Shown here in pieces: positions 8,422 to 15,240 of a stretch of 64,000 nt of DNA (positions are counted from its first letter, which is position 1; every line of letters begins with the position of its first letter). Origin of the DNA: Sphingobium lactosutens DS20 (GTDB taxonomy: Bacteria > Pseudomonadota > Alphaproteobacteria > Sphingomonadales > Sphingomonadaceae); contig NZ_ATDP01000103.1 of the NCBI RefSeq assembly GCF_000445105.1, positions 1 to 64,000 on the forward strand, in the 5' to 3' direction. Both the position numbers and the translations under genes were made by a program. The notes beneath the pieces were generated by a model that saw nothing but the letters and a program-made list of their open reading frames with translations, made no database searches and had not been told where the DNA came from.

Positions 8422-9771
8422 ATGAAAAACAATGAAGTTAGGATTGTTGAACAAGCTGACGAAACAACAATCATCGAGATAAACGAGTTAGGCGGCCTCA
8501 CTGTAGAAGGCACACAAGGTCCAGCAGGACCGCAAGGCCCACAGGGCGCAGTCGGCCCGCAAGGTCCAGTTGGCCCACAGGGCGAAACAGGCCAACGCGG
8601 TATACAGGGATTGCAAGGCATCCAAGGGCAGGCAGGCCCAGCAGGTGCAATAGGCGCTCAGGGACCAAAGGGTGACACAGGCCCAGCGGGGCCAGTAGGT
8701 CCGCAAGGCCCACAGGGTTTGCAGGGCATTCAGGGGCCACAAGGACCAGCAGGCGCAACTGGCCCATCTGGATTACCAGGAACGCCCGGCATGAATGGTG
8801 ACAGCGTTTCAGACGCGACCATTGCTCCAGACGGGACGCTGATAATCACGCTCACCAATGGCTACACCATTGAAGCAGGCAATGTGGCCAGCGATGTTGC
8901 TGCATTGGTCCCGTTGGGTGGTTCAGCCGGTCAAATCCTATCGAAGATCGACGGCACTGATTTCAACACGCAATGGGTCAACGCTCCATCAGGCTCAGGT
9001 GAAGGCGAAATAGGCCCAGCGGGTCCAAAGGGTGATACTGGTGACACAGGACCAGCAGGCCCAAAAGGTGACACCGGCGATACAGGACCACAGGGGCCAG
9101 AAGGACCGCAAGGACCAAAGGGCGACACTGGTGAAACAGGTCCGCAAGGGCCAGCAGGTAGCGGCGGCGGTTCAAGCGCACCTTGGTATTTCGATCCTCC
9201 ACCAGCGAGTTCGCTGACCTTGCTCAGTGGTGATGCAACCAACCTCACAATTGCTGACGATGCTGATGTTGGGTTGATGGTCAAAAGCGGCCCTGCGCCT
9301 GCATCTGGCGACATTAGCCGCATCGCATATAGGACATTGACCAACAAAGCGGCGGATTGGGACGTTTTCATCCACGCGCCCATCACCATGAACGATGCCG
9401 CCTACCAAAAAGCTGGCTTGATCCTGATGGACAGCATCAGCGGCAGGCAAGTCCTTATTGGCCAGAACAACGAATATTCGCCGTTTGGTGTGATCTATTT
9501 CGACAGTCTAACCAGCTATGGCGGCGGCTTGGATATGCATAATTTCTCGCTGCAACCAACATTCTATCGCGCATCCTGCGTTGGTTCGACGCTGACCTAT
9601 TATGTCAGCCATGATGGAAAAAACTGGCTACAGGTCGGGCAAACGGGCGTGACGGACTATCTCAGCAACCGCCCTGATCGCATTGGCATCGGCTATAACA
9701 TCGCCAGCAATCCGTCGCTTCAATCCATCATGACAGTGGATTGTTTCAAGCTGACTGGTCCAGCAGTTTAA
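8422..9771 (+). CDS. collagen-like phage tail fibre protein
   Basis: A 449-residue fibre. Two Gly-X-Y blocks (residues about 30-126 and 198-246) contain repeated [10 protein letters not shown] and GPQGPQG units that would form a collagen-type triple helix. They are separated by a short beta segment. The C-terminal 190 residues form a jelly-roll-like domain ([29 protein letters not shown]) resembling the DUF1349/LamG type of carbohydrate-binding fold. Such fibres are typical phage receptor-binding proteins. The repeats are also visible as DNA repeats around 9016-9160. Proline is present at Y and X positions as expected. Confidence 0.85.
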   Translation: MKNNEVRIVEQADETTIIEINELGGLTVEGTQGPAGPQGPQGAVGPQGPVGPQGETGQRGIQGLQGIQGQAGPAGAIGAQGPKGDTGPAGPVGPQGPQGLQGIQGPQGPAGATGPSGLPGTPGMNGDSVSDATIAPDGTLIITLTNGYTIEAGNVASDVAALVPLGGSAGQILSKIDGTDFNTQWVNAPSGSGEGEIGPAGPKGDTGDTGPAGPKGDTGDTGPQGPEGPQGPKGDTGETGPQGPAGSGGGSSAPWYFDPPPASSLTLLSGDATNLTIADDADVGLMVKSGPAPASGDISRIAYRTLTNKAADWDVFIHAPITMNDAAYQKAGLILMDSISGRQVLIGQNNEYSPFGVIYFDSLTSYGGGLDMHNFSLQPTFYRASCVGSTLTYYVSHDGKNWLQVGQTGVTDYLSNRPDRIGIGYNIASNPSLQSIMTVDCFKLTGPAV

Positions 9772-9806
9772 CGCATTGTAATATTAGGACTATTCTCTGT
9801 TCCAAT

Positions 9807-9827
9807 TAAATACTGGAAACAGGGAGG
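9807..9827 (+). promoter_or_regulatory. TAAATA promoter-like motif and leader of the 135-residue membrane protein gene
   Basis: TAAATA at 9807-9812 is followed by GGGAGG at 9822-9827. TGGAAACAG after the motif nearly pairs with CTGTTCCA just before it, leaving the motif in a hairpin loop. A two-codon reading frame ATG GCA TGA (9834) overlaps the start of the real gene at 9839. Confidence 0.4.
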
Positions 9828-9838
9828 GCCGCAATGGC

Positions 9839-10246
9839 ATGACGAATGAAACGCATAGCACGACGCAGCTTGAAACTCAGGTTGTTGTGCAACCAAAGAC
9901 CACCGCGCTCTCGCCATATGACGCAGCCCTAAGCCTAATGCCTTTCCTGCTCTTCTTGGGTGCCGTGTTCGCCATCATAAAGGGTGGCGCTTGGATGAAG
10001 GATCGCACGGCGAGAGAAGTTCAGGATTTTACCCAGATCGGGAACAGGTTGGACGAACTGGAAAAGGGCGTGAAAGGCATGTCATCCCTGTCTGTCTCGC
10101 TTCACGATCACGAACGCCGCATCACCGTCATTGAGACGGACTATCGACATATCAACACGACGCTGGACGAATTGAAGGTGGGCATCAAACAGCTAAACGA
10201 CAATGTGCTGGATTTGGCGCAGCGTTTGCCACGCAAAGAGGCTTGA
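9839..10246 (+). CDS. phage membrane protein with one TM helix and coiled coil
   Basis: A 135-residue protein. Residues about 31-53 (LMPFLLFLGAVFAIIKGGAW) form a single membrane helix, and the rest is a charged, heptad-rich coiled coil (IGNRLDELEKGVKGM, TLDELKVGIKQLNDNVLDL). It has no signal peptide, so a cytoplasmic coiled coil behind a membrane anchor is expected. The gene has its own TAAATA motif. A lysis-associated or membrane-remodelling role is possible, but no specific family is recognised. Confidence 0.6.
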   Translation: MTNETHSTTQLETQVVVQPKTTALSPYDAALSLMPFLLFLGAVFAIIKGGAWMKDRTAREVQDFTQIGNRLDELEKGVKGMSSLSVSLHDHERRITVIETDYRHINTTLDELKVGIKQLNDNVLDLAQRLPRKEA

Positions 10247-10282
10247 ACGAGCGATCTTATAGCTTGGCAGTTCCACCACGCA

Positions 10283-10708
10283 TTATTTTTTGAAAATTAA
10301 GTCTATCTGCTTTTTGAGTGGGTGCTTTACGATCTCGTAATCGGCGTTCTTCGTGATGACGCGGTGTGCCAAAATACCTGCTCCCCCAACAAGACCCGCA
10401 GCAACTACGAATGGTGCGGCGGCTGCTCCCATCGCTGCGACACCAAACGGCGTTGTCAATTCTGCAACAATAGCGAGAGTGGTTCCCCCCACCAGACCTG
10501 TTCCTGTCGTGGCGACAGCAGCAGTGGCTCTTTTGTTAGTTCTGACTCTGAAAGACGCACTATGATCTTTCATTGCAGCCTTCACGATGGAGAGAACTTT
10601 CTCGACATCTTTAACTTCTTTGATTTCAATCGAGGCTCGTTGTGAAACAACATTGGCTATCTTGTTACGAAGATCGTGATATTCATCTGGTATTTCTTCG
10701 AACTGCAT
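10283..10708 (-). CDS. glycine-rich membrane protein on the opposite strand, unknown function
   Basis: A 141-residue protein. The N-terminal half is soluble and charged; residues about 65-112 form two hydrophobic segments very rich in Gly and Ala (TTGTGLVGGTTLAIV, FVVAAGLVGGAGILA), like glycine-zipper membrane hairpins. It faces away from the surrounding tail genes and lacks the TAAATA motif they carry. A palindrome (CGTGATTATCACG) lies 37 bases upstream of its start. This looks like an extra gene under its own control, perhaps expressed in the lysogen. A superinfection-exclusion role is a guess. Confidence 0.5.
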   Translation of the reverse strand: MQFEEIPDEYHDLRNKIANVVSQRASIEIKEVKDVEKVLSIVKAAMKDHSASFRVRTNKRATAAVATTGTGLVGGTTLAIVAELTTPFGVAAMGAAAAPFVVAAGLVGGAGILAHRVITKNADYEIVKHPLKKQIDLIFKK

Positions 10709-10744
10709 CTTGTTGCCTCACTTGCACCATAGCAATAATCTAGC

Positions 10745-10757
10745 CGTGATTATCACG
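10745..10757. promoter_or_regulatory. operator-like palindrome upstream of the glycine-rich protein gene
   Basis: CGTGAT-T-ATCACG is a perfect 6-bp inverted repeat around one base, between the gene start (10708) and likely promoter sequences. Size and place suit a repressor site. Confidence 0.4.
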
Positions 10758-10869
10758 TAGAATCTTATTCGCAATAGTCGCGATGAAAAATGCCCCGAAT
10801 TATGCATTTCGTTTGAGTTTTATATCCAGCATTCAGGCTTGATGGCCTGGAAGAATTTTGTCAGCCTCT

Positions 10870-11292
10870 CTATGGCCCTCTGATCTGGTAGCGGACGCGG
10901 CCAACGAACTCCTGCTTTGGAAAGCCCTCAAGGCGCGGATTGATTGCCGCTGCTGTCTCGCTGCCACCTTCCATATCCAAGAATCCCATGCGGCATAGCC
11001 AGTTCAGTTCCTTGCCTACCATCTGCCATTCTGACCGCTCAATCAGGCTGTCTAAGTCTGCATCCTTCTTGGCATATTGCTGGAAGACATAGCGCAGGCG
11101 GCGCAGGGCCATGCCGTCAGTGAAGCCGCTGCCGTCCAAGTCCAATATGGCTTGCTCTACGGCCTCTGGCGTCGATCCCAGCTTTTTGGCGAAATGGCTG
11201 AGCTGCTTGTCGTTCTTGAAGCCCTGATAGAATCCTGCGCGGACGAACAGGTCGATGAGTTGGTGGGGCTGGTGCGTGGGGATGGTCTTCAT
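10870..11292 (-). CDS. phage protein of unknown function, helical, possibly DNA-binding
   Basis: A 140-residue mostly helical protein starting MKTIPTHQPHQLIDLF. The stretch LSHFAKKLGSTPEAVEQAILDLDGSG looks like a helix-turn-helix or winged-helix entry. No family is recognised. The gene has no Shine-Dalgarno sequence; TAAATA lies four bases before its ATG, so its mRNA may be leaderless. The six 11-bp repeats at 11382-11447 lie upstream of it, making regulation by, or of, this protein plausible. Its role in replication or regulation is undetermined. Confidence 0.5.
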   Translation of the reverse strand: MKTIPTHQPHQLIDLFVRAGFYQGFKNDKQLSHFAKKLGSTPEAVEQAILDLDGSGFTDGMALRRLRYVFQQYAKKDADLDSLIERSEWQMVGKELNWLCRMGFLDMEGGSETAAAINPRLEGFPKQEFVGRVRYQIRGP

Positions 11293-11296
11293 CCAG

Positions 11297-11302
11297 TATT
11301 TA
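11297..11302 (-). promoter_or_regulatory. TAAATA motif four bases before the ATG
   Basis: Minus-strand TAAATA-CTGG-ATG. If the motif is a -10 element, transcription would begin at or next to the A of the start codon. Confidence 0.45.
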
Positions 11303-11381
11303 TGGATTTCACCCGCCGCGAAACGCTGCGATTTCCCCCGTTTACGATTTGGCAGGGTGACATTGTTACTTTGTTACCCAA

Positions 11382-11447
11382 TCAAAGTAACATCAAAGTG
11401 ACGCCATAGTGACATCATAGTGACACCAAAGTAACATCAGGGTGACA
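11382..11447. repeat. six tandem 11-bp repeats (iteron-like array)
   Basis: Six contiguous copies of YCAWAGTRACA: TCAAAGTAACA, TCAAAGTGACG, CCATAGTGACA, TCATAGTGACA, CCAAAGTAACA, TCAGGGTGACA. A further GGGTGACA at 11355-11362 and two inverted TGTTAC elements (11364-11369, 11372-11377) precede them. The 11-bp period places every copy on the same DNA face. This suits a cooperative binding array for an initiator or regulator. Confidence 0.75.
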
Positions 11448-11820
11448 AATTGCCCCGAAAACCCTAGTATTTCTGCGGGTTTCCGAGGCTTATAATGATA
11501 TAATAATATAAAATAAAATAATGGCGAAGGCTCAAGTTACTCGCCTTCTTCTTCCATTTTATTTTTTATCCCATACACGACCTTGCAGGTCGCATAAAAT
11601 AAATTCGTAACGAATTTACGTTGGATTTTTTCATCTTCGTTCAATCACTCGCATTAGGCCATTCGCAGATTAGCTGCTCACGGCCTAATTAGCTCGCCCA
11701 CTGGAAAGCACATGAAGGCATTAGGCTTCGCCAGTCCATCATAAATGGAAACGGCCCCGCGCGATTTTAAAATCGACTTCCGTATCGAGGGTAAATTACA
11801 ATAAAATACTAAATAATATT
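11448..11820. other. gene-free AT-rich region with palindromes, origin- or leader-like
   Basis: No gene is seen. 11491-11522 is almost pure A/T. AAAATAAAA (11510-11518) pairs with TTTTATTTT (11557-11565) around a GAAGGC/GCCTTC hairpin. CGACCT-TGC-AGGTCG lies at 11578-11592. AAATTCGT-A-ACGAATTT at 11601-11617 is perfect. ATTAGGCC (11653-11660) pairs with GGCCTAAT (11682-11689) over an inner GCAG/CTGC stem. CGATTTTAAAATCG is at 11762-11775. With the 11-bp repeats just before it, this resembles a replication origin or a structured control region (inference). Confidence 0.5.
11810..11815 (+). promoter_or_regulatory. TAAATA motif before the structured leader
   Basis: TAAATA at 11810-11815 is followed by ATATT and then GGGCGG at 11821. 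A start six bases after the motif would begin the RNA exactly at the first base of the first helix arm. Confidence 0.45.
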
Positions 11821-11942
11821 GGGCGGTAGTTACGTCTTAAATTCCACAAATCCTATAGCAAACTGCCGCCCATAGGATTTGAATTTGAGACAAGATGCAG
11901 TGGAATGCATCTTTAAAGGACAATGCTATAGGAATAACATAA
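11821..11942 (+). ncRNA. structured leader RNA with mutually exclusive helices (candidate RNA switch)
   Basis: Arms seen directly: A 11821-11831 (GGGCGGTAGTT) with A' 11861-11871 (AACTGCCGCCC), 11 bp with one G-U. P 11834-11844 (GTCTTAAATTC) with P' 11881-11891 (GAATTTGAGAC), 11 bp with one G-U. B 11848-11856 (AAATCCTAT) with B' 11872-11880 (ATAGGATTT), 9 bp. Part of B, 11851-11860 (TCCTATAGCA), also pairs with B'' 11924-11933 (TGCTATAGGA), 10 bp, covering the AGGA ribosome site. AAGATGCA/TGCATCTT (11892-11899/11906-11913) has loop GTGGAA, complementary to TTCCAC at 11842-11847. P-P' plus B-B' leave the ribosome site open; A-A' with B-B'' close it. Confidence 0.6.
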
Positions 11943-12794
11943 ATGACGAAAACACCATCTTGGATTGCTCTATCTCAGCAAATCCTATCCAAAGAAACAA
12001 ATTCAAAGGGCGGCGGCGTAACTCGCAAGGCAATCACTCAGTATCGCGATCAACTGCTTAATGGCAAAGCGCTCACTGAAAAGCAGGCGCAGCACTTCAT
12101 CCAAACCATCAATATGCAACTTGGCTTGGACCTTGACGTAAATCAGCCTGTCCAGATCAGCAGGAAAGTTCGCTCAGACTGGCGCAAAAAGATCGGCGTC
12201 CAAACTACAACGACCATATCGAATGATCCTGAGGCGCTATGGGCAGCCTTGGTTGAACACTATGGTAGCTGGGAGGCAGTATCTCACGCGGCAATTGACC
12301 GCCTTGAGCGCGAGAATGGCTCTGTAAAACCTCAGGCAGCAGCGCAGCCGCAAGCGGCGTTGGATCGCACATCAGGCGTCACGGCCAGCGTTTGGGACAA
12401 CGCCAGCGGCACAACTGGCAATCTCGATTACAAAGACGGCACCAAGGAACACCTCTTTTTCGACGGCAAGCTCAAGAAAGTTATGCAGAAGTTGGCTGAT
12501 GCCCATGACAGCGAGTTGGCGGAAAAGGTGCTGGAAAGGATCGCTGTCGCCACTGACGGCTTAGAAAGCCGCTTCGCATTTGAATACAGCCCAATTTACG
12601 CAGCTGGCGATCCTAAGGCGAAAAAGGCTCCTGCGACTGCTCAGTGCATTGTGATGAAATCCACGCCGCTGGCTGGCGGTGCGCCAGAATTTTCCCTGAT
12701 TGGCATCAATGGTCCTGCGATCCCATTTGTGAAACAGCAGAATTACAAGCCATCTGGCAAGCAGCCAGATATAAAGGCGTTCATTCCAAAATGA
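11943..12794 (+). CDS. phage protein of unknown function downstream of the structured leader
   Basis: A 283-residue soluble protein starting MTKTPSWIALSQQILSKE. The N-terminal 120 residues are helical and basic. Residues about 135-160 are low-complexity (QAAAQPQAALDRTSG). The C-terminal half is mixed (LFFDGKLKKVMQKLADAHD, PEFSLIGINGPAIPFVKQQ). No known domain is recognised. AGGA at 11930-11933 is the ribosome site, 9 bases before ATG, and can be paired away by the leader. By analogy with autoregulated phage mRNAs the protein may bind nucleic acid, but this is a guess. Confidence 0.55.
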   Translation: MTKTPSWIALSQQILSKETNSKGGGVTRKAITQYRDQLLNGKALTEKQAQHFIQTINMQLGLDLDVNQPVQISRKVRSDWRKKIGVQTTTTISNDPEALWAALVEHYGSWEAVSHAAIDRLERENGSVKPQAAAQPQAALDRTSGVTASVWDNASGTTGNLDYKDGTKEHLFFDGKLKKVMQKLADAHDSELAEKVLERIAVATDGLESRFAFEYSPIYAAGDPKAKKAPATAQCIVMKSTPLAGGAPEFSLIGINGPAIPFVKQQNYKPSGKQPDIKAFIPK

Positions 12795-12873
12795 CGGGTT
12801 TTTGATGTTTTGGACTAAATAGATATGTCGAAGACGTTACCATATCTAAGGCAATAGACATTTACTATCTCCG

Positions 12874-12907
12874 TGAAACCTCGTTGGATTAAACCAGCGG
12901 GGTTTCA
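12874..12907 (+). terminator. hairpin terminator between two phage transcription units
   Basis: TGAAACCTCGTTGG (12874-12887) pairs with CCAGCGGGGTTTCA (12894-12907), 14 bp with two G-U pairs and loop ATTAAA. There is no strong T-run after it, so it may be imperfect. The next TAAATA motif follows 10 bases later. Confidence 0.55.
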
Positions 12908-12917
12908 TATTGCCTGA

Positions 12918-12923
12918 TAAATA
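12918..12923 (+). promoter_or_regulatory. TAAATA motif five bases before the holin ATG
   Basis: TAAATA-CCTGT-ATG with no Shine-Dalgarno sequence. A second copy at 12816-12821 stands three bases before the ATG of a 10-codon frame (12825-12857). Confidence 0.45.
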
Positions 12924-12928
12924 CCTGT

Positions 12929-13216
12929 ATGTTCCAGAATCTCAAAGACAGGATAAAGAAGGTCATCAGCGCCTTGAAGCCGCTGGCTGATAATGACGGC
13001 ATTGCGACCGGAATTATGAGGTGGGTGCGACCTTGTGCGTTCTTCCTTCTCGTCGCGCTCTTTGTGGTTGGCTGGTTCAACACCGCCACTTTGCTGGCGT
13101 ATGCAGGTGCCTTGGCCGCATTTCCTCAGGATTTTTGGAATGTCGTGTTCATCATCCTTGGCAGCATCGCAGGTAGCAAAGGCATGGCTGACATTGGGAA
13201 GCTGATAAAAAGATGA
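12929..13216 (+). CDS. phage holin, 3TM type
   Basis: A 95-residue protein with a basic N-terminus and hydrophobic helices at about 34-51 (CAFFLLVALFVVGWF), 54-66 and 69-83 (FWNVVFIILGSIAG), ending in a basic tail (ADIGKLIKR). The layout and the end (GSIAGSKGMADIGKLIK) match the 'holin of 3TMs' family seen in alphaproteobacterial phages and gene transfer agents. It would form the membrane lesion that releases the soluble endolysin encoded 1.6 kb away. The gene has a TAAATA motif and no obvious ribosome site. It overlaps the next small gene by four bases. Confidence 0.75.
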   Translation: MFQNLKDRIKKVISALKPLADNDGIATGIMRWVRPCAFFLLVALFVVGWFNTATLLAYAGALAAFPQDFWNVVFIILGSIAGSKGMADIGKLIKR

Positions 13217-13362
13217 AGATACGAAAACTGATATTCCGCATTGCAGAGGACCATCAACACCTTGAAATAATCATGAAGCTGTTGGCAGAGCCATATCCAG
13301 TGCCATTCGTGACGGAACTTGAGGAAGAGATACTGAGGGATTTCTACAAGAAGCAGGGCTAA
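13213..13362 (+). CDS. 49-residue phage protein coupled to the holin
   Basis: Starts MKIRKLIFRIAEDHQHLEII on an ATG overlapping the holin stop (ATGA). Charged and helical, with no signal peptide, lipobox or membrane segment, so it is not a classic spanin. Tight coupling to the holin suggests a lysis-related helper or simply co-expression. Unknown family. Confidence 0.55.
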   Translation: MKIRKLIFRIAEDHQHLEIIMKLLAEPYPVPFVTELEEEILRDFYKKQG

Positions 13363-13387
13363 GAACGCCTGAAATAACGTCTGTCGA

Positions 13388-13439
13388 TAAATATCCTTGA
13401 AAGCGAGGCGCTTTGCCGCGTTTGTTAAACAGGATATTT
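13388..13439 (+). promoter_or_regulatory. TAAATA motif inside an inverted repeat before the 13445 gene
   Basis: TAAATA at 13388-13393 overlaps AAATATCCT (13389-13397), which pairs with AGGATATTT (13431-13439). Between them AAAGCG-AGG-CGCTTT (13400-13414) is a perfect tri-loop hairpin starting about where the RNA would begin. The second outer arm holds the AGGA ribosome site. Confidence 0.45.
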
Positions 13440-13444
13440 TCAAA

Positions 13445-14119
13445 ATGAAAACACTACTCACAGGCTTCAAAGCCACAACTGAAATCAAACCATCATTAGA
13501 TATTGAAGCTAACCAAAACGAGATACGTCAGGCAATCCAGTCCGTATGTGACCTTCTGCCACATGACACATCGCTGCCAGCATATTGGTCCATGACTGCA
13601 TATGACCCAGCGGGAAAGCACAACCACCAGAGCGTCCAAGCCCTAACTGGCGTCGTCCTTGAATATGAAAAGCGCTACGAGGTCGAATTGCTCAATGCCC
13701 TCAAGCAGATGCCGTGGCACTATCTGTTCGTTGAGACAGAGCGCAAAAGCGGCCAGTTCGTCAGCGTCTTTTTCCCCTTGGGATTTGAGCCAGACGTGAA
13801 CCGCTTCATGCGTATCGCGGGCGTCTTAGTGCAGCAGCTTGGCGTCTATGGGCTGAGCAAGGGCAGCGGCACCCCAACATTCCTTGTGAAGCTGGTAGGC
13901 GGGCAGGCAGTGCAGGAACATGCAGGCCCAGCTATTGGCCTCAGCTTCATCAGCGAAACGCGCGACGTGGAAGCGAACGGCGCGATACAGGCATTTCAGG
14001 GGCCAAAGCCTATCGTTCAGCGCCCTGTGCCTGTCGCGGCACTACCTGCCAAGCAAACCAAGGAGAAGCAGATTGCAGCCCATTTCAGGATGCTCGCCAA
14101 CCTCTTTGACCCAGAATAA
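13445..14119 (+). CDS. phage protein, possibly related to primase/replication proteins
   Basis: A 224-residue protein from ATG 13445 (AGGA 10 bases upstream). The middle reads SMTAYDPAGKHNHQSVQALTG and GVVLEYEKRYEVELLNALKQ, then LFVETERKSGQFVSVFFPLG and RIAGVLVQQLGVYGLSKG. This order loosely resembles the N-terminal domain of archaeo-eukaryotic-type phage primases (acidic strand, then 'FRVxLPL', then a size-limited helical part). The characteristic catalytic DxD and His are not clear, so the family is uncertain. A hairpin terminator follows directly. Confidence 0.45.
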   Translation: MKTLLTGFKATTEIKPSLDIEANQNEIRQAIQSVCDLLPHDTSLPAYWSMTAYDPAGKHNHQSVQALTGVVLEYEKRYEVELLNALKQMPWHYLFVETERKSGQFVSVFFPLGFEPDVNRFMRIAGVLVQQLGVYGLSKGSGTPTFLVKLVGGQAVQEHAGPAIGLSFISETRDVEANGAIQAFQGPKPIVQRPVPVAALPAKQTKEKQIAAHFRMLANLFDPE

Positions 14120-14130
14120 CACTCACGACG

Positions 14131-14166
14131 AAGCCCGCTCCTGACACGATAGTTGCGGGCTTTCTG
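14131..14166 (+). terminator. rho-independent terminator
   Basis: AAGCCCGC (14131-14138) pairs with GCGGGCTT (14155-14162), loop of 16 bases, then TCTGTT. It lies 12 bases after the 13445 gene. Confidence 0.7.
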
Positions 14167-14180
14167 TTGACAGTCTGACC

Positions 14181-14807
14181 TTGTGTGTCCGACATGGACT
14201 TGCTGATTTGTTTGGGGGCGTGAAATTGGCAATCGAAGATGAAGCAGGACTGGTTCAAGCTGTTCTCAGCGTCAACTCGCTCATTCAAGATATAAATGAC
14301 TTCGCGAACGCGAATCCAAGGATCGAAGCGAAGGCCAAAATTCGCTTTCCTACAGGCGTCTTGCGGACGGCTGCATACCACCGTCAAGAGCTGAAGTTTA
14401 TACCCGATAGCCGCATTCGAACCAACCTAAGTTACGCCTGCATGACGCATGACGTGTTCAGGTGGCTCATCGCAAGGACGACCATTGCAGGGCAGGCAAG
14501 GGACATGGTTGTCAAAGAGGCCATTTGTCTTACGGGATCTGTTTGCGAAGCGATGACATTGTGGCCAGGCCAGCAAGGGCTTGGGAAAAGCAAGTCATTC
14601 ACTGATCGCGTAGCAAGATTGCGTGAGCTTGAGGTCGTGACTGAAGAGGTCGAAGCCGACTTGCTCTGGGTTTGGGAAGTGCGATGCCGTGAGCATCTGG
14701 CGGGTGTCAGTGTTCAAGAATGGAACCACTACACTTTGGAACACTGGCGACGGTCAGTGATGGCTATGCGTGCCTTACGGAGCGGATTAGCCAAGTGGCG
14801 GGAATAG
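14181..14807 (+). CDS. hypothetical phage/accessory protein
   Basis: Up to 208 residues. Start uncertain: TTG 14181, or GTG 14220 after a G-run. Mostly helical with no signal peptide, with conserved-looking stretches SYACMTHDVFRWLIARTTIAG and MVVKEAICLTGSVCEAMTLW. Possibly an abortive-infection-like or helical bundle protein; no family is recognised. A TTGACA at 14167-14172 could be a -35 box, but no good -10 follows. Its 3' end overlaps the convergent endolysin gene by 21 bases. Confidence 0.5.
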   Translation: MCVRHGLADLFGGVKLAIEDEAGLVQAVLSVNSLIQDINDFANANPRIEAKAKIRFPTGVLRTAAYHRQELKFIPDSRIRTNLSYACMTHDVFRWLIARTTIAGQARDMVVKEAICLTGSVCEAMTLWPGQQGLGKSKSFTDRVARLRELEVVTEEVEADLLWVWEVRCREHLAGVSVQEWNHYTLEHWRRSVMAMRALRSGLAKWRE

Positions 14808-15236
14808 CTGCCTAAATAGCGCGGCTTCCGCCGCTCGGCGTTTAACCAGACCCTTGAGGACTTTCCCAGCCGCTTTGTTCCAGCGAGCAAATTGACCGGC
14901 AGCACCATCATAATCGCCTTCGTTGAGCAGGCGGCGTAATGTGGATTCCTTGAGGCTCTGAGCGCCCAGATTGTAGGTGAAGCTGACGAGCGCCCCTAAC
15001 TGGTTTGTGGTAAGCGCCACTTTGACGAGGGCAAGAACCTGACGTTCAAAAGCGTCATATTCCTCGATCAGCCAAGCGTCGGCCTGTGCCTGTGAGCAGG
15101 TATCGCCTGCCTTGACCTTCTTGGTTCTGCCATAGCCAATCGTCCATATGCCAGCAGGGCATTTGTAGGCTTTGAGTTTGCATCCTTCGTATTGCTTGAT
15201 GAGCGCCAAGCCTGCGCGTTGCGATGTATTTTCCAT
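14787..15236 (-). CDS. phage endolysin, GH24 lysozyme
   Basis: A 149-residue T4-lysozyme-type muramidase that cuts peptidoglycan at the end of infection. The catalytic motif YEGCKLKAYKCPAGIWTIGYG gives Glu17, Cys26 and Thr32. The Cys takes the place of the T4 aspartate, as in P1/21-type enzymes. There is no signal peptide or SAR helix, so export should depend on the holin. ATG 15236 is chosen because the family starts just before the catalytic helix. It has no ribosome site, and TAAATA lies four bases upstream, pointing to a leaderless mRNA. Confidence 0.9.
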   Translation of the reverse strand: MENTSQRAGLALIKQYEGCKLKAYKCPAGIWTIGYGRTKKVKAGDTCSQAQADAWLIEEYDAFERQVLALVKVALTTNQLGALVSFTYNLGAQSLKESTLRRLLNEGDYDGAAGQFARWNKAAGKVLKGLVKRRAAEAALFRQLFPPLG

Positions 15237-15240
15237 CGCA

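Noticed and set aside
8510..9170. CRISPR-like repeats
   Set aside because: The repeats are coding Gly-X-Y units of irregular spacing with no spacers; no cas genes are in the window.
8931..9389. Pro/Gly-rich 152-residue minus-strand frame
   Set aside because: It is the complement of the collagen-like repeats; composition is explained by the repeat itself.
11680..11750. tRNA-like look of TAATTAGCTCGCC and the following hairpins
   Set aside because: No T-loop, acceptor or anticodon arm can be drawn; the hairpins are independent.
11821..11891. HDV-like self-cleaving ribozyme
   Set aside because: The order of strands is A-P-B-A'-B'-P', whereas HDV needs the P3 3' strand before the P1 3' strand, and no P4 or catalytic C motif is seen.
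11879..12061. 60-residue frame MNLRQDAVECIFKG over the structured leader
   Set aside because: It overlaps the RNA helices and the better supported gene at 11943, and has no ribosome site.
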